Shown one piece after another: positions 10,200 to 23,266 of a stretch of DNA of 61,398 nucleotides. The translations under genes and the position numbers were made by a program. The DNA comes from Deinococcus betulae (lineage in GTDB: Bacteria > Deinococcota > Deinococci > Deinococcales > Deinococcaceae): assembly GCF_020166395.1 (NCBI RefSeq), contig NZ_JAIQXU010000027.1, positions 1 to 61,398 of the forward strand, read 5' to 3'. Within the stretch, counting starts at the first letter, position 1. Every line of letters starts with the position of its first letter. The notes beneath the pieces are model-generated. The model was not told the DNA's origin, ran no database searches, and saw only the letters and a list, made by a program, of their open reading frames with translations.

Positions 10200-11068
10200 G
10201 CAGCGAGGTCGAACTGGGCGACCTGCACGCCGAGGCGGTGGCCCCGGAGGCTCTGACCCCGGCCCTGGCGGCGCTCTATGAAGTGCCTGTTTCAGAGGTC
10301 GCCTGGATGGCCCAGAGCTGCGTGGCGGCCTGGCTGGTCTCGGAGGTGCAGCTGCTGGACGGCCAGGCGCGCGAGGTCGTGGTGGGCGCGGCGGGCGCGC
10401 GGCCCAGCCCGGCCCACGGCACGGAACTGCTGGGCGGCGTGTTTGCTGGCCCCCGCCGCGCCGAAGTCACCGCGCTGCTGGTGGGCGCGGCCTACGCTGG
10501 GGTGGGCCGCGCCTACGTGTTTGCCGACGGCCACCTGTTTACCCCCGAGCCGCTGCTGTCGGCCGGCTGGCGCGAGGTCGGCGCCTACCGCCGCCTGGAG
10601 GGCCGCCCGCCCTACCGCGCCGCGCCGCCACCCGCCGGGGTCACCCTGCGCGCCCTGGCTGAAACCCCAGGGCAGGCCCGGCTGGAGGCCCTGCGCACCT
10701 TCGAGGACCGCATCGGCCACCACGCCGTGACCCCCGAGGCCGCCCAGGACGGCGCCGGCGGCTTTGACCCGCAACTCAGCCTCGTGGCACTCGACGGGGC
10801 TGGGCGCGGGGTGGGCGTATGCCGCGCCGCGATAGACGACGAGGACGGCCGCCCGGTGGGTCGCCTGGACGCGCCGGGGGTGGCCCTGCCATGGCGCCAC
10901 ACCGGCCTGCGCGCCGCCCTGCTGGCCGGAGTCTCGGCGCAGCTGCGGGCCCGCGGCGCCGCCCACCTGAGCATGGATTCCTGGGGTGACACCCCCGAGG
11001 AACTGGCGCACGACCTGGGCTGGGGGCTTCATGTCACGGGCGAGACGCCGCTGCTGGCCTCGCCGTAA
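10196..11068 (+). CDS. Putative GNAT-like N-acetyltransferase, coupled to glgA
   Basis: A 290-residue protein that looks like two diverged GNAT folds in tandem: residues about 5-125 (ARPSPAHGTELLGGVFAGP, then AYAGVGRAYVFADGHLF) and about 140-285 (LRALAETPGQARL, GRGVGVCRAAIDDEDG, then a GLRAALLAGVSAQLRARGA helix in the acetyl-CoA-binding position, and a C-terminal GDTPEELAHDLGW). The canonical Q/RxxGxG/A loop is not clear, so activity is uncertain. Translation is probably coupled to glgA through the ATGA overlap. No substrate can be named. Confidence 0.6.
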   Translation: MSSEVELGDLHAEAVAPEALTPALAALYEVPVSEVAWMAQSCVAAWLVSEVQLLDGQAREVVVGAAGARPSPAHGTELLGGVFAGPRRAEVTALLVGAAYAGVGRAYVFADGHLFTPEPLLSAGWREVGAYRRLEGRPPYRAAPPPAGVTLRALAETPGQARLEALRTFEDRIGHHAVTPEAAQDGAGGFDPQLSLVALDGAGRGVGVCRAAIDDEDGRPVGRLDAPGVALPWRHTGLRAALLAGVSAQLRARGAAHLSMDSWGDTPEELAHDLGWGLHVTGETPLLASP

Positions 11069-11091
11069 GGCCCTGTCCAGAAGCAGACTGA

Positions 11092-11097
11092 TAGCAT
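11092..11097 (+). promoter_or_regulatory. Leaderless -10 box of the TrmJ-like gene
   Basis: TAGCAT, seven bases before the GTG start at 11105. Confidence 0.55.
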
Positions 11098-11104
11098 CAG
11101 GGGC

Positions 11105-11863
<759 letters not shown>

Positions 11864-11898
11864 GCCGGCCTGGTGACCTGACAGACACCTCAGCCGAG

Positions 11899-13608
11899 GT
11901 GATCACGCTGGTTCCCGAACCCCCCGCCGACACCGAGGAGCGCGGCTTCCGGCTCTCAGACCGGGTGCGGGTTGTGCGCAACGTGCTGCCGCCCCTGATC
12001 GTGCTGGTGGTGGGGGTGGTGGAATTTCTGATTTCGCGCCTGCCTTCGTCGCGTCAGGAGCTGTGGGCGCACCTGCTGTTTTACGGCCTGGTGGGGCCAG
12101 CGGTGACGTATTTTTCGGTGGAGTGGATTGCCCAGGGCACCCGCGCCCGTGAACGCGCCGAGCGCGACCTGCGCGACCTGTATGGCCAGCTGAGTGCCAG
12201 TCACGCCCAACTCGGCGCAGTGCAGGCCCTGATGCGCGACCTGACTGACGCCCCCGACATGGGCGCCGTGCTGGATGTGGCGGCCCGGGGCGCCCTGCGG
12301 GTCACCGGCGCCGCCCACGCCACCCTGACGGTCCCTGGCGGGCTGAGTGCCAGCGCGGCCCCCACCCCGCCCCCGGAGGTCCGGCACGCCCTCAAGGTGC
12401 CGGTGCCGGGCGGCGGGGCGCTGGCGCTGGGCTTTACAGACCCCCCAGGTGAGGACACCGAGGCGCTGGCCCAGGCATTGGCCGCCGAGGTGGCGCGCGG
12501 TGTGGAAGCAGTGCGTCAGCGCACCCTGGACCTCATGACGCTGTATTCCGTGGACCAGAGCATCCGCGCCGAGCGCAACCTGCGCCGCCTGCTGGCCCGC
12601 GTGACCCGCACGATGGCCGAGCGGGTGGGCGCCGAGGCCCGCGCTATCTTTTTAAGTGACCAGGACGGCGTGCTGCGCCTGGAATACGCCCAGGACCGCC
12701 ACGGCGAGAAACGCGGCGGCTTGCCGGCGCCGCCCTTTGCGCAGCAGGTGGCGCAGGCCGGCGAGCCGCAAAGCGCGGCCGGTGGGGACGCTGCCGAGGT
12801 CTTTGCCGACGCCCGCAGTGTGCTGGGTCTGCCCATGCGCGACGAGGAGGGCCTGGTGGGCGTCATCGTGCTGGGGGACGCCCGTGACCGCGCCTTTGAC
12901 GCGGCCCGCGTGTCGCTGCTGGCCCTGATGGCCGGGCAGGCCACTCTGGCGGTGCGCAACGCCCGCGCCTATCTGTATTCCGAGGAACTGGCCATCAGTG
13001 ACGAGCGCGCCCGCATCGCCCGCGAGATTCATGACGGCGTGGCGCAGTCGCTGGCCTTTGCCGCCCTGAAACTGGACATCGTGGCGCGGCAACTGCACGC
13101 CGATCCCGCCAAGGCCGAGACCGAGGTGCGCGCCGCCACGACGCTGCTGCGCGAACAGATTCGGGAGGTCCGGCGCTCTATCTTTGCGCTGCGCCCCATT
13201 GACCTGGAGCGCTACGGCCTGCTGGAAACCGTGCAGCGCTACGTGCTGGATTTTGGTGAACAGAACAGCGTGCGCGTGACCCTGAACATCAGCGGCGACG
13301 TGCATCTCTCGCCGGGCGACGAGGCGGTGGTGTTCCGTATCCTTCAGGAGAGCCTGAACAACGTGGCCAAACACGCCCGCGCCCAGGAGGTCAAGGTGAC
13401 CCTCCACGGCGGCGAGCGCGTGACCCTGCGCGTGCAGGACGACGGCGCCGGCTTTGACCCGGCTGGCCTGACCGGCCGGGTCAGCAGTGCGGGCGGCCTG
13501 GGGCTGCTGCAGATGCGCGAGCGGATCGAGGCGCGGGGCGGGGAGTACCGCGTACTGTCCAGTCCTGGCCACGGCACCCTGATCGAAGCCGATATGCCCC
13601 AGGGCTAG
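11899..13608 (+). CDS. Membrane sensor histidine kinase, HisKA_3/NarX type
   Basis: About 569 residues. Two membrane segments near the N-terminus (VLPPLIVLVVGVVEFLI and LLFYGLVGPAVTYFSVEW) are separated by a very short loop, so there is no extracytoplasmic sensor. A short coiled coil follows, then a GAF-type region (about 210-355, LRRLLARVTRTMAERVGAEA). The kinase core has REIHDGVAQSL with phospho-acceptor His378, and the HATPase parts VVFRILQESLNNVAKHA, DDGAGFD and GGLGLLQMRERIEARGG. The start is uncertain; GTG 11899 is the first in-frame start beyond the upstream gene. No response regulator is adjacent. Confidence 0.82.
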   Translation: MITLVPEPPADTEERGFRLSDRVRVVRNVLPPLIVLVVGVVEFLISRLPSSRQELWAHLLFYGLVGPAVTYFSVEWIAQGTRARERAERDLRDLYGQLSASHAQLGAVQALMRDLTDAPDMGAVLDVAARGALRVTGAAHATLTVPGGLSASAAPTPPPEVRHALKVPVPGGGALALGFTDPPGEDTEALAQALAAEVARGVEAVRQRTLDLMTLYSVDQSIRAERNLRRLLARVTRTMAERVGAEARAIFLSDQDGVLRLEYAQDRHGEKRGGLPAPPFAQQVAQAGEPQSAAGGDAAEVFADARSVLGLPMRDEEGLVGVIVLGDARDRAFDAARVSLLALMAGQATLAVRNARAYLYSEELAISDERARIAREIHDGVAQSLAFAALKLDIVARQLHADPAKAETEVRAATTLLREQIREVRRSIFALRPIDLERYGLLETVQRYVLDFGEQNSVRVTLNISGDVHLSPGDEAVVFRILQESLNNVAKHARAQEVKVTLHGGERVTLRVQDDGAGFDPAGLTGRVSSAGGLGLLQMRERIEARGGEYRVLSSPGHGTLIEADMPQG

Positions 13609-14010
13609 GGCGGTCAGCTTCTGGACGTCGCCGGGACAGGCGGCCCTATGGATTGAGACAGAACACCAAGATCGGAAGTGATTGGAGCGGGATGGGCTGA
13701 GAACGGCATTGGGGCTGCTCCACGAACCTGAGGAAGGGTGGTGTGTGCCAGCTGCTGCACAAGCCTTTTGAATCTTGCCGTTTCCCCACATCTTCGGGCG
13801 CAGGGCGTTTCAGAGCCAGGCCTTGACGGGTGGGATCAAAAATTTTGCTGTGAAGATGTTTCGCGGCCTTTTGGCGGGGACATGGTCAAAGTAAAGGTCG
13901 TTCAGCTGTGGCAACTGGCCACCGCATGACGAGAGCGGCACAGGCCGTCCTGACCGTGCTAGGCCTCTGCGGCGTTCCGTCGCGCCCCCCATCCCGTATG
14001 CTGGGAGGCA
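13609..14010. other. 400-base intergenic region upstream of the TrmB-type regulator
   Basis: No supported gene. A short stretch (13828-13890) reads GIKNFAVKMFRGLLAG before a stop and could be a trace of a lost gene. TATGCT at 13997-14002 is the likely -10 of the regulator, eight bases before its ATG. Confidence 0.45.
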
Positions 14011-14685
14011 ATGAGCGCCGTGATTCACCTGCAAGCGCTCGGGCTGACCGAATACGAGGCCCGTGCCTACACCGCCCTGCTGGCCCTGGGGCGCGCGGTG
14101 CCGGCCCGCGTTGCGCGCCAGGCCGGCATTCCCCGACCCAAAATCTACGAAACCCTCGAACGCCTGGAAGGCCGGGGCCTGGCCGCCAAGGTGGGGCAGA
14201 ACCCCCTGGAATACGCGCCGCTCAGTGCCCGCGAGTACCTGGCCCGCGCCCGGCGGTCCTTTGACGACCGGCTGGGGGCCCTGGACCGTGACCTCTCGCG
14301 CCTGGCCCCCGACCCCGCCCCCGAAGCGGTGTATCACCTGTACGGCGAGGCGGCCATTCGCAGCCTCTGTGAAGACCTGACCCTGAACGCACGGCGCAGC
14401 CTGTACATGGCCGGTGAGGCCACGCTAGCCGACCGTCTGGAGCGCCTGAGCCCCAGAGGCGTCACGTTGCGCCGCGCCGAGCTGGCGGGCCTGCCCAGTA
14501 TCGCGGCGCCGGGGCAGCGCGCCTTCCTGCTGGCCCGCGACGGCGAGGCCGCCCTGATCGCCCACTTTATCGAGGAAGGCGGCGCGGGCGAGGCGCACGG
14601 GGTCCATACCCATAACCCGGTGATCATTCACCTGATTGAGGGCTACGTGCAGCTCAGCGCCCAGCAGCGCGTGGCCCCCGCCTGA
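14011..14685 (+). CDS. TrmB-family transcriptional regulator
   Basis: A 224-residue DNA-binding protein. Residues 1-75 form the TrmB winged helix (LGLTEYEARAYTALLALG, then IPRPKIYETLERLEGRGL and PLEYAPLS), followed by a coiled-coil linker (about 80-105) and a phospholipase-D-like effector domain without the sugar-binding details I could assign. TrmB proteins commonly control sugar transport or metabolism in response to a ligand, but nothing adjacent shows the regulon. The ATG at 14011 has both GGGAGG and a TATGCT -10 box close upstream. Confidence 0.85.
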   Translation: MSAVIHLQALGLTEYEARAYTALLALGRAVPARVARQAGIPRPKIYETLERLEGRGLAAKVGQNPLEYAPLSAREYLARARRSFDDRLGALDRDLSRLAPDPAPEAVYHLYGEAAIRSLCEDLTLNARRSLYMAGEATLADRLERLSPRGVTLRRAELAGLPSIAAPGQRAFLLARDGEAALIAHFIEEGGAGEAHGVHTHNPVIIHLIEGYVQLSAQQRVAPA

Positions 14686-14693
14686 ATTTGGTG

Positions 14694-14722
14694 TTGACAG
14701 CCTGGGGGGGCGCTGTTAATCT
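14694..14722 (+). promoter_or_regulatory. Near-consensus promoter of the tRNA-Ala/tRNA-Met operon
   Basis: TTGACA (14694-14699), 17-base spacer, TAATCT (14717-14722); predicted transcription start about 28 bases before tRNA-Ala. Confidence 0.85.
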
Positions 14723-14756
14723 ATCTGAGCCTCAAACGAGGCCAACAGAACAACCT

Positions 14757-14833
<77 letters not shown>

Positions 14834-14837
14834 GAGG

Positions 14838-14860
14838 CCCCGCTGCAAGCGGGGTTTTTT
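14838..14860 (+). terminator. Terminator between the two tRNAs
   Basis: Stem CCCCGC/GCGGGG with a TGCAA loop and six T residues. It lies only four bases before the next tRNA, so it must be partly read through or that tRNA needs its own promoter. Confidence 0.8.
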
Positions 14861-14863
14861 CAA

Positions 14864-14940
<77 letters not shown>

Positions 14941-14948
14941 CAGAAAAG

Positions 14949-14979
14949 AATCCTCGTCCTAGACGGGGATTTTTCTTTT
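14949..14979 (+). terminator. Terminator of tRNA-Met
   Basis: Ten-base stem AATCCTCGTC/GACGGGGATT with one G-T pair, followed by TTTCTTTT. Confidence 0.85.
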
Positions 14980-15010
14980 GACCTCAGTTGGAGAGCTTGA
15001 TCTAGCGGAT

Positions 15011-15086
15011 GGAGTGCTTAGCAGGCGTCGTTCGCTCTGAAAGTGCTGAGCGGCATTTCACTGAGCCGAGCATAAATAAGCACTCC
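15011..15086. repeat. Widely spaced 10-base inverted repeat upstream of ygfZ
   Basis: GGAGTGCTTA (15011-15020) and its exact complement at 15077-15086 flank 56 bases that can fold further. Function unknown; it could be a small structured RNA or a relic. Confidence 0.35.
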
Positions 15087-15206
15087 CATTCCTGGCATGC
15101 CCGGAGGGCGGTAAGGTCAGGCGGCCAACCAGGAAGTCCCGCCTTCTCCGGCCACTTGCGAGTCGCCTCGCAGACCTGCGGGCCGCCTTGGCTTACCCTG
15201 GGCCTC

Positions 15207-16076
15207 ATGTGGACCCGAATTCCTTCCAGCAGTCTGCGCGTCACGGGCGCGGACCGCGTGGATTTTGTGCATGGTCAGATGACCAACAACCTGCGCGCCG
15301 CGCCCACGCCGGGCCTGGTGGCCTGCGCGTTTCTGAATGTGCGCGGCCAGATTGAGCAGTTTGCGCGCGTCTATCGCCGTGAACAGGACGTCTACATTCA
15401 TCTGGACGAGGGGCAGGCGGACGCCCTGGCCGCGCGGCTCCGGCGCTATATCGTGTTTGATCAGGTAGAGATTCAGGACACCTCTGCTGACCTCAGGACG
15501 GTGCATGTCTGGCAGGCAGTGGACGTCCCCAGCTGGGACCTGGCCGGCGGTGAGGCGCAGTTGCTGGCCCTGGACGGCGCGGCCGTCCTGGCTGGGCGCG
15601 TGAACCGCACCGGCACACCTGGCCTGGACCTGCATTACCTGGCGCGTGAAGAGGCGGCCGTCCTGGCGGCGTTGCCGGGGTCGGAGCGGCCTCTGGAGGA
15701 CCTGGACGCAGCGCGCGTGACGGCTGGGCTGCCTGACATCACCCGCGACGCCCTGGAAGGCACCCTGCCGCAGGAGGTTGGGCTGGACCTGAGCGGCCCC
15801 CTCCCAGCCATCAGCTACCGCAAGGGGTGTTACGTGGGGCAGGAGATCATGGCGCGCCTGGAGGCGCGGGGCAATGCCCGCTATCACCTGGCCCGTCTGG
15901 AGGGGGCGGGCCCATGGCCGGCTGGCAGCGAGGTCACTCACGAAGGCCGGGTGGTGGGGCAGGCTGGGCTGCATGCCGGGCCAGGCAGCGTGACCCGGAT
16001 TCGCAAGGACCTGCCACAGGGCGCGGCGGTGGAGGTGGCTGGGCAGGCCGCCACGCTGCACCTGACCCATGCTTGA
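15207..16076 (+). CDS. ygfZ: YgfZ/GcvT-type folate-binding protein (Fe-S cluster maintenance)
   Basis: A 289-residue folate-dependent protein that helps assembly or repair of iron-sulfur enzymes. The N-terminal GcvT-like half has [10 protein letters not shown] and FLNVRGQI; the family signature KGCYVGQE carries the key Cys208. The start is the ATG at 15207, seven bases after a TACCCT -10 box; a longer frame upstream lacks any start signal. The downstream gene overlaps its end by eight bases. Confidence 0.9.
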   Translation: MWTRIPSSSLRVTGADRVDFVHGQMTNNLRAAPTPGLVACAFLNVRGQIEQFARVYRREQDVYIHLDEGQADALAARLRRYIVFDQVEIQDTSADLRTVHVWQAVDVPSWDLAGGEAQLLALDGAAVLAGRVNRTGTPGLDLHYLAREEAAVLAALPGSERPLEDLDAARVTAGLPDITRDALEGTLPQEVGLDLSGPLPAISYRKGCYVGQEIMARLEARGNARYHLARLEGAGPWPAGSEVTHEGRVVGQAGLHAGPGSVTRIRKDLPQGAAVEVAGQAATLHLTHA

Positions 16077-16509
16077 ACAGTTTGGGCAGGACCTGAAGAC
16101 CGGGAGCCGCGCGGGACTTCTTCGGGCGGCGCGCCGCGCCTACCTGCTGGCGCTGCTGGTACTGGCAGTGCCCAGTGTGGGAGTGGGCGCGGCGCAGTGG
16201 CTGAGTGGCCAGTCGGAGTTGCCGCTAGGAGCGGCTGTGGTGCTGGCAGGCCTGGCCGCCGGTCTGGGGCTGATGGCGTATCTACTGGCACGCCGCGCCG
16301 CCCAGAACACCCAGTGGCCCGCCCCTCAGGCGGCGCTGACAGGGGCCTTTCAGCTGGCTGGGGTGCCTGGCGTGCCGCTGCTGCTGGCCGGCGCCTTTGC
16401 TCCGGCCTGGGGTCTAGCCCTCTTCCTGCTGGTGCTGGCAGCGGGTGGACACCTGCTGGCCTGGGCTAGCCTCGACCGTTGGGTAAGAAGCCCCGCACAG
16501 GACGGGTAA
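16069..16509 (+). CDS. Small integral membrane protein of unknown function
   Basis: A 146-residue protein with about four transmembrane segments: residues 25-45 ([18 protein letters not shown]), 52-75, 88-105 and 108-132. It has a basic N-terminus and an Asp/Arg tail. It overlaps ygfZ by eight bases, so it is probably co-translated. No family recognised. Confidence 0.65.
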   Translation: MLEQFGQDLKTGSRAGLLRAARRAYLLALLVLAVPSVGVGAAQWLSGQSELPLGAAVVLAGLAAGLGLMAYLLARRAAQNTQWPAPQAALTGAFQLAGVPGVPLLLAGAFAPAWGLALFLLVLAAGGHLLAWASLDRWVRSPAQDG

Positions 16510-16695
16510 CCCGTTCACGCGCTTTGGAGAGTAGCGCCCTACCAGACAGCCAGGTCGGAGAGTCATCTGTGGCATATCGAAGCCGCCTCAACTTGTGGTG
16601 TGGGGTAGCTCTGGGCTCCGTTCTCAAGCCCTGAGGCCGAATCGTTGAGACAGCCTCGCGCACATTAAATGGGTGAATGCTACGTCCAAAAGAAG

Positions 16696-16728
16696 GGCGC
16701 CGCTTCCCCGTTGAAAGGAAGCGGCGCC
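16696..16728. terminator. Terminator after oppC-like gene
   Basis: Perfect 12-base stem (16696-16707 with 16717-16728) in the gap of 232 bases between converging genes; on the minus strand it is followed by CTTCTTTT. Confidence 0.8.
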
Positions 16729-16741
16729 TTGACTGTGTGCT

Positions 16742-17767
16742 TTAGCGGGACTTGGGATCGAGCGCGTCGCGCAGCCCGTCACCGAAGAGGTTGAAGGCCA
16801 GGCTGAACAGCACGATAAAGGCCGCTGGATACACCAGCACGTACCAGTATTCAGGCTTCAGCCACGCGCGTGCGAAGTCCACCAACTGGCCCCACTCCGA
16901 GTAACCCGGCTCAAAGCCCAGGCCAAGGAAAGACAGGCCCGCGATGGTCAGCGGCACCGTGGCCAGGTCTAGCACAGCGGTGGTAAAGACGGCCGCCACG
17001 CTGTTGGGCACCACGTGTTTCATGATCAGGCGGAAGTCGCGGGCGCCCAGGCTGCGGGCGGCGTCCACATACTCCAGCTGACGAGTCCGTAGCACCTCGC
17101 CGCGAATGAGGCGGGCGTAACCGGCCCAGCCTGCAATACAGAACGCCACGATCATGGGAATGGTGGGATCATAGACGCCCCCGCCGCTCAGGCGAGCACG
17201 CAAGATCGTCAGAATCACAACCGTCAAAATCAGCGGCGGCAGGGCAAACAGCACGTCGATAAAGCGCTGAATCAGGTTGTCAATCCAGCCGCCGTAGTAG
17301 CCGCTGATGGCCCCGATAATCACGCCGGTCAGCAGCGTGATCCCCACGATGATGAACGACAGTTTCAGGGCGGTGCGGGTGCCCCAGATCAGACCGTAAA
17401 AGATGTTGTAGCCGTTGACTGTGCCAAAGAGCGCATCCTGATTGGGGGCGGTGGGCTGCTGCTGAAAGCTCAGGCGCTCCGTCAGGTAACAGCTCTTGGG
17501 CGGTGCCAGAGTGGCCTGCCAGAAGGCGCCGCTTACTGGGCTAAAAATCTGGTTGCGTTCGGTGATGTTCAGGTCGCGCAGGCAATTGCTGCGGTCTTTG
17601 GGAACTGCAATCAGGGGCGCAAACAGAGCGATCAGGCCAAAGAGCAGCGTGATGATGAGCCCTGTGATCGCCAGGGGATTACGGCGCAGTTTCCGTACAG
17701 CGGGGCTGGTCCAGAACAGCTGCCAGCCGCTGCGGTTCTGGGCTTTGGGCGCGGCGACGGTGGTCAT
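16742..17767 (-). CDS. Peptide ABC transporter permease, OppC/DppC type
   Basis: Inner-membrane permease of 341 residues. It has an N-terminal OppC_N segment ([24 protein letters not shown]), a long periplasmic loop with two Cys, then five further membrane helices. The EAA motif that docks the ATPase is [24 protein letters not shown]. The ATG at 17767 has GGAG five to six bases upstream; an earlier TTG in the oppB tail is rejected. It lies 31 bases after the OppB-type gene, in the same operon. Confidence 0.9.
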   Translation of the reverse strand: MTTVAAPKAQNRSGWQLFWTSPAVRKLRRNPLAITGLIITLLFGLIALFAPLIAVPKDRSNCLRDLNITERNQIFSPVSGAFWQATLAPPKSCYLTERLSFQQQPTAPNQDALFGTVNGYNIFYGLIWGTRTALKLSFIIVGITLLTGVIIGAISGYYGGWIDNLIQRFIDVLFALPPLILTVVILTILRARLSGGGVYDPTIPMIVAFCIAGWAGYARLIRGEVLRTRQLEYVDAARSLGARDFRLIMKHVVPNSVAAVFTTAVLDLATVPLTIAGLSFLGLGFEPGYSEWGQLVDFARAWLKPEYWYVLVYPAAFIVLFSLAFNLFGDGLRDALDPKSR

Positions 17768-17798
17768 GCGGTTCTCCGGGGGAGGGGGAAATGGGGCA

Positions 17799-18821
17799 TC
17801 AGTCAAACCTCACGCGCGGGTCAATCACGCCGTACAGAATGTCCACAATCGTACTCACGACCACCACGATGATGGCCGAGAGCATGGCAAAGCCCAGCAC
17901 GGCGGCCAGGTCCACGCCCAGCGCCGCTTGCACCACCCACTGTCCCACCCCAGGGTAGGCAAAGATGGTTTCGGTAATCAGTGAACCGCTCAGCAGACCG
18001 ATAATCAGAAAGCCGCCCAGCGTGACAATGCTCAGCAGGGCGTTGCGGCGGGCATGCTTGTTGTTGACCACGCGGCTCGACAGGCCCTTGGCCCGCGCCG
18101 TGCGCACAAAGTCACTGGTCAGCGCTTCAAGCATGTTGTTGCGCATCACTTTGATGATGCTGGCGCTCAGCACAATAATTAGGGTTACTGACGGCAAAAC
18201 CAGGTGCTGCACCACGTCCCAGGCCACGTCCCAGCGGCCGTTGAGGGCAGCGTCCACCGAGAGCAGGCCGGTGTAACGCTGAATATCCGACAGCGCAAAC
18301 TGATTCAGCACACTGACCTGCCCCGCGCCGGGCAACCAGCCCAGATAGGCGTAGAACACGGCCAGCAGCAGAATCCCCACCACGAAACTGGGGAGACTGT
18401 ACCCCAGGACCACGAACACGCGCAGGGTCTGGTCAATCAGTTTGTCCTTGTGCAGGGCGCTCAGCGTGCCCAGCCAGATGCTCAGCAGCAAGATGGGAAT
18501 GGCGGTGATAATCGTCAGCTCGATGGTGCGGGGCAGCCGCTCCTTGATGGTGACGATCACGTCCTGGCTGCTGGCTCTGGAATAGCCGAGGTCGCCTTTG
18601 AGAGTCGCGCTCAGCCAGCGCTGATACTGCACGGGAAAGGGGTCGCGCAGGCCGCGCTGCTCGATGATCTGTTCCAGGCGAGCGGCCTGCTGCTCGCTGC
18701 GGATGTACGGCGCGGCGCGCTGCTCGGGGGTCAGCAGCTGCGTCAGGCCGACAATCATCAGGGAGAGGACGAGCATCACCACAGGAATCTGGATGAGCCG
18801 CCTCACGATGAAATTCAACAT
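17799..18821 (-). CDS. Peptide ABC transporter permease, OppB/DppB type
   Basis: A 340-residue permease beginning [21 protein letters not shown], the typical OppB first helix, followed by [12 protein letters not shown] and a large periplasmic loop. The EAA motif is [27 protein letters not shown]. It partners the OppC-like protein to form the channel. The in-frame extension upstream of 18821 has no start signal and crosses the intercistronic gap. Confidence 0.9.
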   Translation of the reverse strand: MLNFIVRRLIQIPVVMLVLSLMIVGLTQLLTPEQRAAPYIRSEQQAARLEQIIEQRGLRDPFPVQYQRWLSATLKGDLGYSRASSQDVIVTIKERLPRTIELTIITAIPILLLSIWLGTLSALHKDKLIDQTLRVFVVLGYSLPSFVVGILLLAVFYAYLGWLPGAGQVSVLNQFALSDIQRYTGLLSVDAALNGRWDVAWDVVQHLVLPSVTLIIVLSASIIKVMRNNMLEALTSDFVRTARAKGLSSRVVNNKHARRNALLSIVTLGGFLIIGLLSGSLITETIFAYPGVGQWVVQAALGVDLAAVLGFAMLSAIIVVVVSTIVDILYGVIDPRVRFD

Positions 18822-19194
18822 GGGGGCCTCGGTGGGAAGTCTCCGGGCGCAGGTGCGGCGCACGCAGCAGCGGAGGAAAGAAAGGTGAACACAACAAGCC
18901 AGTGGGGTGGAACCGTTAATGTGGAATCCGCCCTCTAGCCTAGACCACAACCGGCGGCCTGCGCAAAGGTCAGGGGCAGCATGGTGGGACAAAGCGGCGC
19001 GGCTTCAGGCGGTCCTGGACGCCTTCCGGCGCTGTGCAAGCACCTTTTGGGGGCCTCAGGACAGGGCAGCCCACAAAGCCTTAAGAAACGCTCTGGGTCA
19101 GCTCTGGCGTGCGGAGCACAGCAAGCAGGGCAGCCTGCAGAGAGGCTGCCCTGTCTAGGACGCGGCGGGAAAGAGACGCGCCGCCGTCATGACC
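18822..19194. promoter_or_regulatory. 373-base intercistronic gap with hairpin in the opp-type operon
   Basis: No gene seen. A perfect 11-base stem (19126-19136 with 19143-19153) lies 40 bases beyond the binding-protein stop codon and has no T run on the minus strand. This fits a stabilising or attenuating structure that keeps binding-protein mRNA in excess over permease mRNA. Confidence 0.5.
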
Positions 19195-20913
<1,719 letters not shown>

Positions 20914-21312
20914 TAGGCCTCCGGGGGCTGTTCTGACAGGCAACGCGAATTTCAGGTGTAGCGGTGTGAGCCTCGCGCGGCGCTGTCTAGTGGGTTGAAT
21001 CGCCGCGCATCATAGCGCAGCACATTTGGGGTTGGTGTGATGTCCGTCCCTGTTAGACTCTACCTGCTGCTGGTGAGATTTTTGCCGACTGGAACGCAGT
21101 TTTTCTGGAGAGGCTGTATTGCCAAGCAGTCCGCCCGCTGGGGGTAAATGGGGGAGAAGCGAGGTAGAGAGAAGGTGACTGACATCTGGAGCGGAGAGGG
21201 GCTGTCTGCCCAGGGAGCAGCAGAAGCGGGGTGAAGGCCGTTCTGGAGGCCTCCAGGCTGCCTGAGGTTGCCCCGCGCCGCGGGCTGGCAGCCCCATGAC
21301 ATACTGCGCCGC
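20914..21312. other. 399-base divergent region between the binding-protein gene and ddl
   Basis: It should hold the promoters of both neighbours. For ddl, CATACT (21300-21305) ends seven bases before the GTG. TATGAT on the minus strand near 21016 is a possible -10 for the transporter operon, but its -35 is poor. No gene seen. Confidence 0.4.
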
Positions 21313-22332
<1,020 letters not shown>

Positions 22333-22675
22333 TCCGGGGTGAGCTGTGAGGCGAGCCAGTGCCCCGGCAAAAGGCCAGCTCACTGCCGGGATGAAGGCCT
22401 TGTGGACGGAGGGTTCCCTGTCCTGTCAGGGGACGGAACGAGAGGTATGCCTCATGCCCGCATGCCGTTGTACTCCGCCTCGCTCTGCGGTGCCGCTCTG
22501 TCAGTTGGGCCTTTCTACAACTACGGCGAGGCTCTCCTCTCAGGCCTTCCCAAGAGAATCAAAGGCAGTCGGAAGTTGCTGAGAACCTCCCGTGCAGCCT
22601 CATCCCTTTCGGCACAGCCGCCTTTTCCCGAACCGGCTAACCAGAAAAGCCGAAAAGTGGAGGCATCTCTCCTCC
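22333..22675. other. Intergenic region between ddl and the monooxygenase-like gene
   Basis: 343 bases between converging genes. No supported gene. Small hairpins are possible (for example TCCCTGTCC with GGGGACGGA near 22417-22438), but no convincing terminator. Confidence 0.4.
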
Positions 22676-23266
22676 CTACATCTTTCTGAGCCACCCTGCA
22701 GCCCAGCGCGTCACGGCGGGCATCACCAGATAGGTCATGGAGAGCACGACCACCACCATTTGCGGCAGGGCGCGCAGGGGCGTGGGCCAGTGGCCCAGCC
22801 AGGGGCGCAGGGCCTCGCCGAACAGCCAGCCGGTGCTCAGGCTCACGGGGTACAGGGCGGCCAGGGTCAGCAGGGCCATCTTCCAGCGGGGCGGCTGGCG
22901 CAGTTGGGGCGCGGCCGGCGGGGTAAACCAGAAGTCGAGGCCCGGCTGCTTTTCAAAACTGACCTGTTCGTCCACCAGCGGCGTCACGCGCGCCAGCCAG
23001 GCCGCCCGCTCGGGCGAGAGTTCCCAGGCGGCGGCGCTCGTCAGCGAATCGAAACGGGCCAGCAGCGTGTATTCGTGTTCGCCCGGTGCAGGCCGAATTA
23101 CCCCGACGCCCCGGTGACCGGGAATCCGGGACAGCAGCGCGTTGGCCTCGGTCAGCAGGGCCTCGTACTCGGGTTCAGAGCCGGGCCGGATGCGGCGCCG
23201 AATCACCAGGCTGATGGGGTCGGCCGGCTGATGCTCCTGAAACTGGAAGTCGAGGCTGGCGGTCAC
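22676..23266 (-). CDS. Antibiotic biosynthesis monooxygenase-like (ABM) domain protein with membrane tail
   Basis: A 196-residue protein. Residues about 15-105 form a dimeric alpha-beta barrel of the ABM type (ISLVIRRRIRPGSEPEYEAL, GVIRPAPGEHEYTLLARFDS), followed by two membrane helices (about 130-150 and 165-185, MVVVVLSMTYLVMPAVTRW). This ABM-plus-two-helix build occurs in uncharacterised bacterial proteins; no catalytic claim is safe. It starts with a GTG overlapping the EamA stop by four bases (GTGA), so it is probably translated by coupling. Confidence 0.7.
   Translation of the reverse strand: MTASLDFQFQEHQPADPISLVIRRRIRPGSEPEYEALLTEANALLSRIPGHRGVGVIRPAPGEHEYTLLARFDSLTSAAAWELSPERAAWLARVTPLVDEQVSFEKQPGLDFWFTPPAAPQLRQPPRWKMALLTLAALYPVSLSTGWLFGEALRPWLGHWPTPLRALPQMVVVVLSMTYLVMPAVTRWAAGWLRKM

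Noticed and set aside
13810..14337. 175-codon minus-strand frame overlapping the TrmB-type regulator
   Set aside because: Antisense shadow of the regulator with no start signal.
17799..17806. TTG start for the OppC-type permease at 17806
   Set aside because: It lies in the OppB-type stop region without a ribosome site; ATG 17767 has GGAG at good spacing.
22333..22675. Possible dispersed small repeat shared by several intergenic gaps (for example 16525, 21195, 30498, 51610)
   Set aside because: Only short GGAGAG-type similarities were found by eye; alignment would be needed and the matches may be chance in GC-rich DNA.
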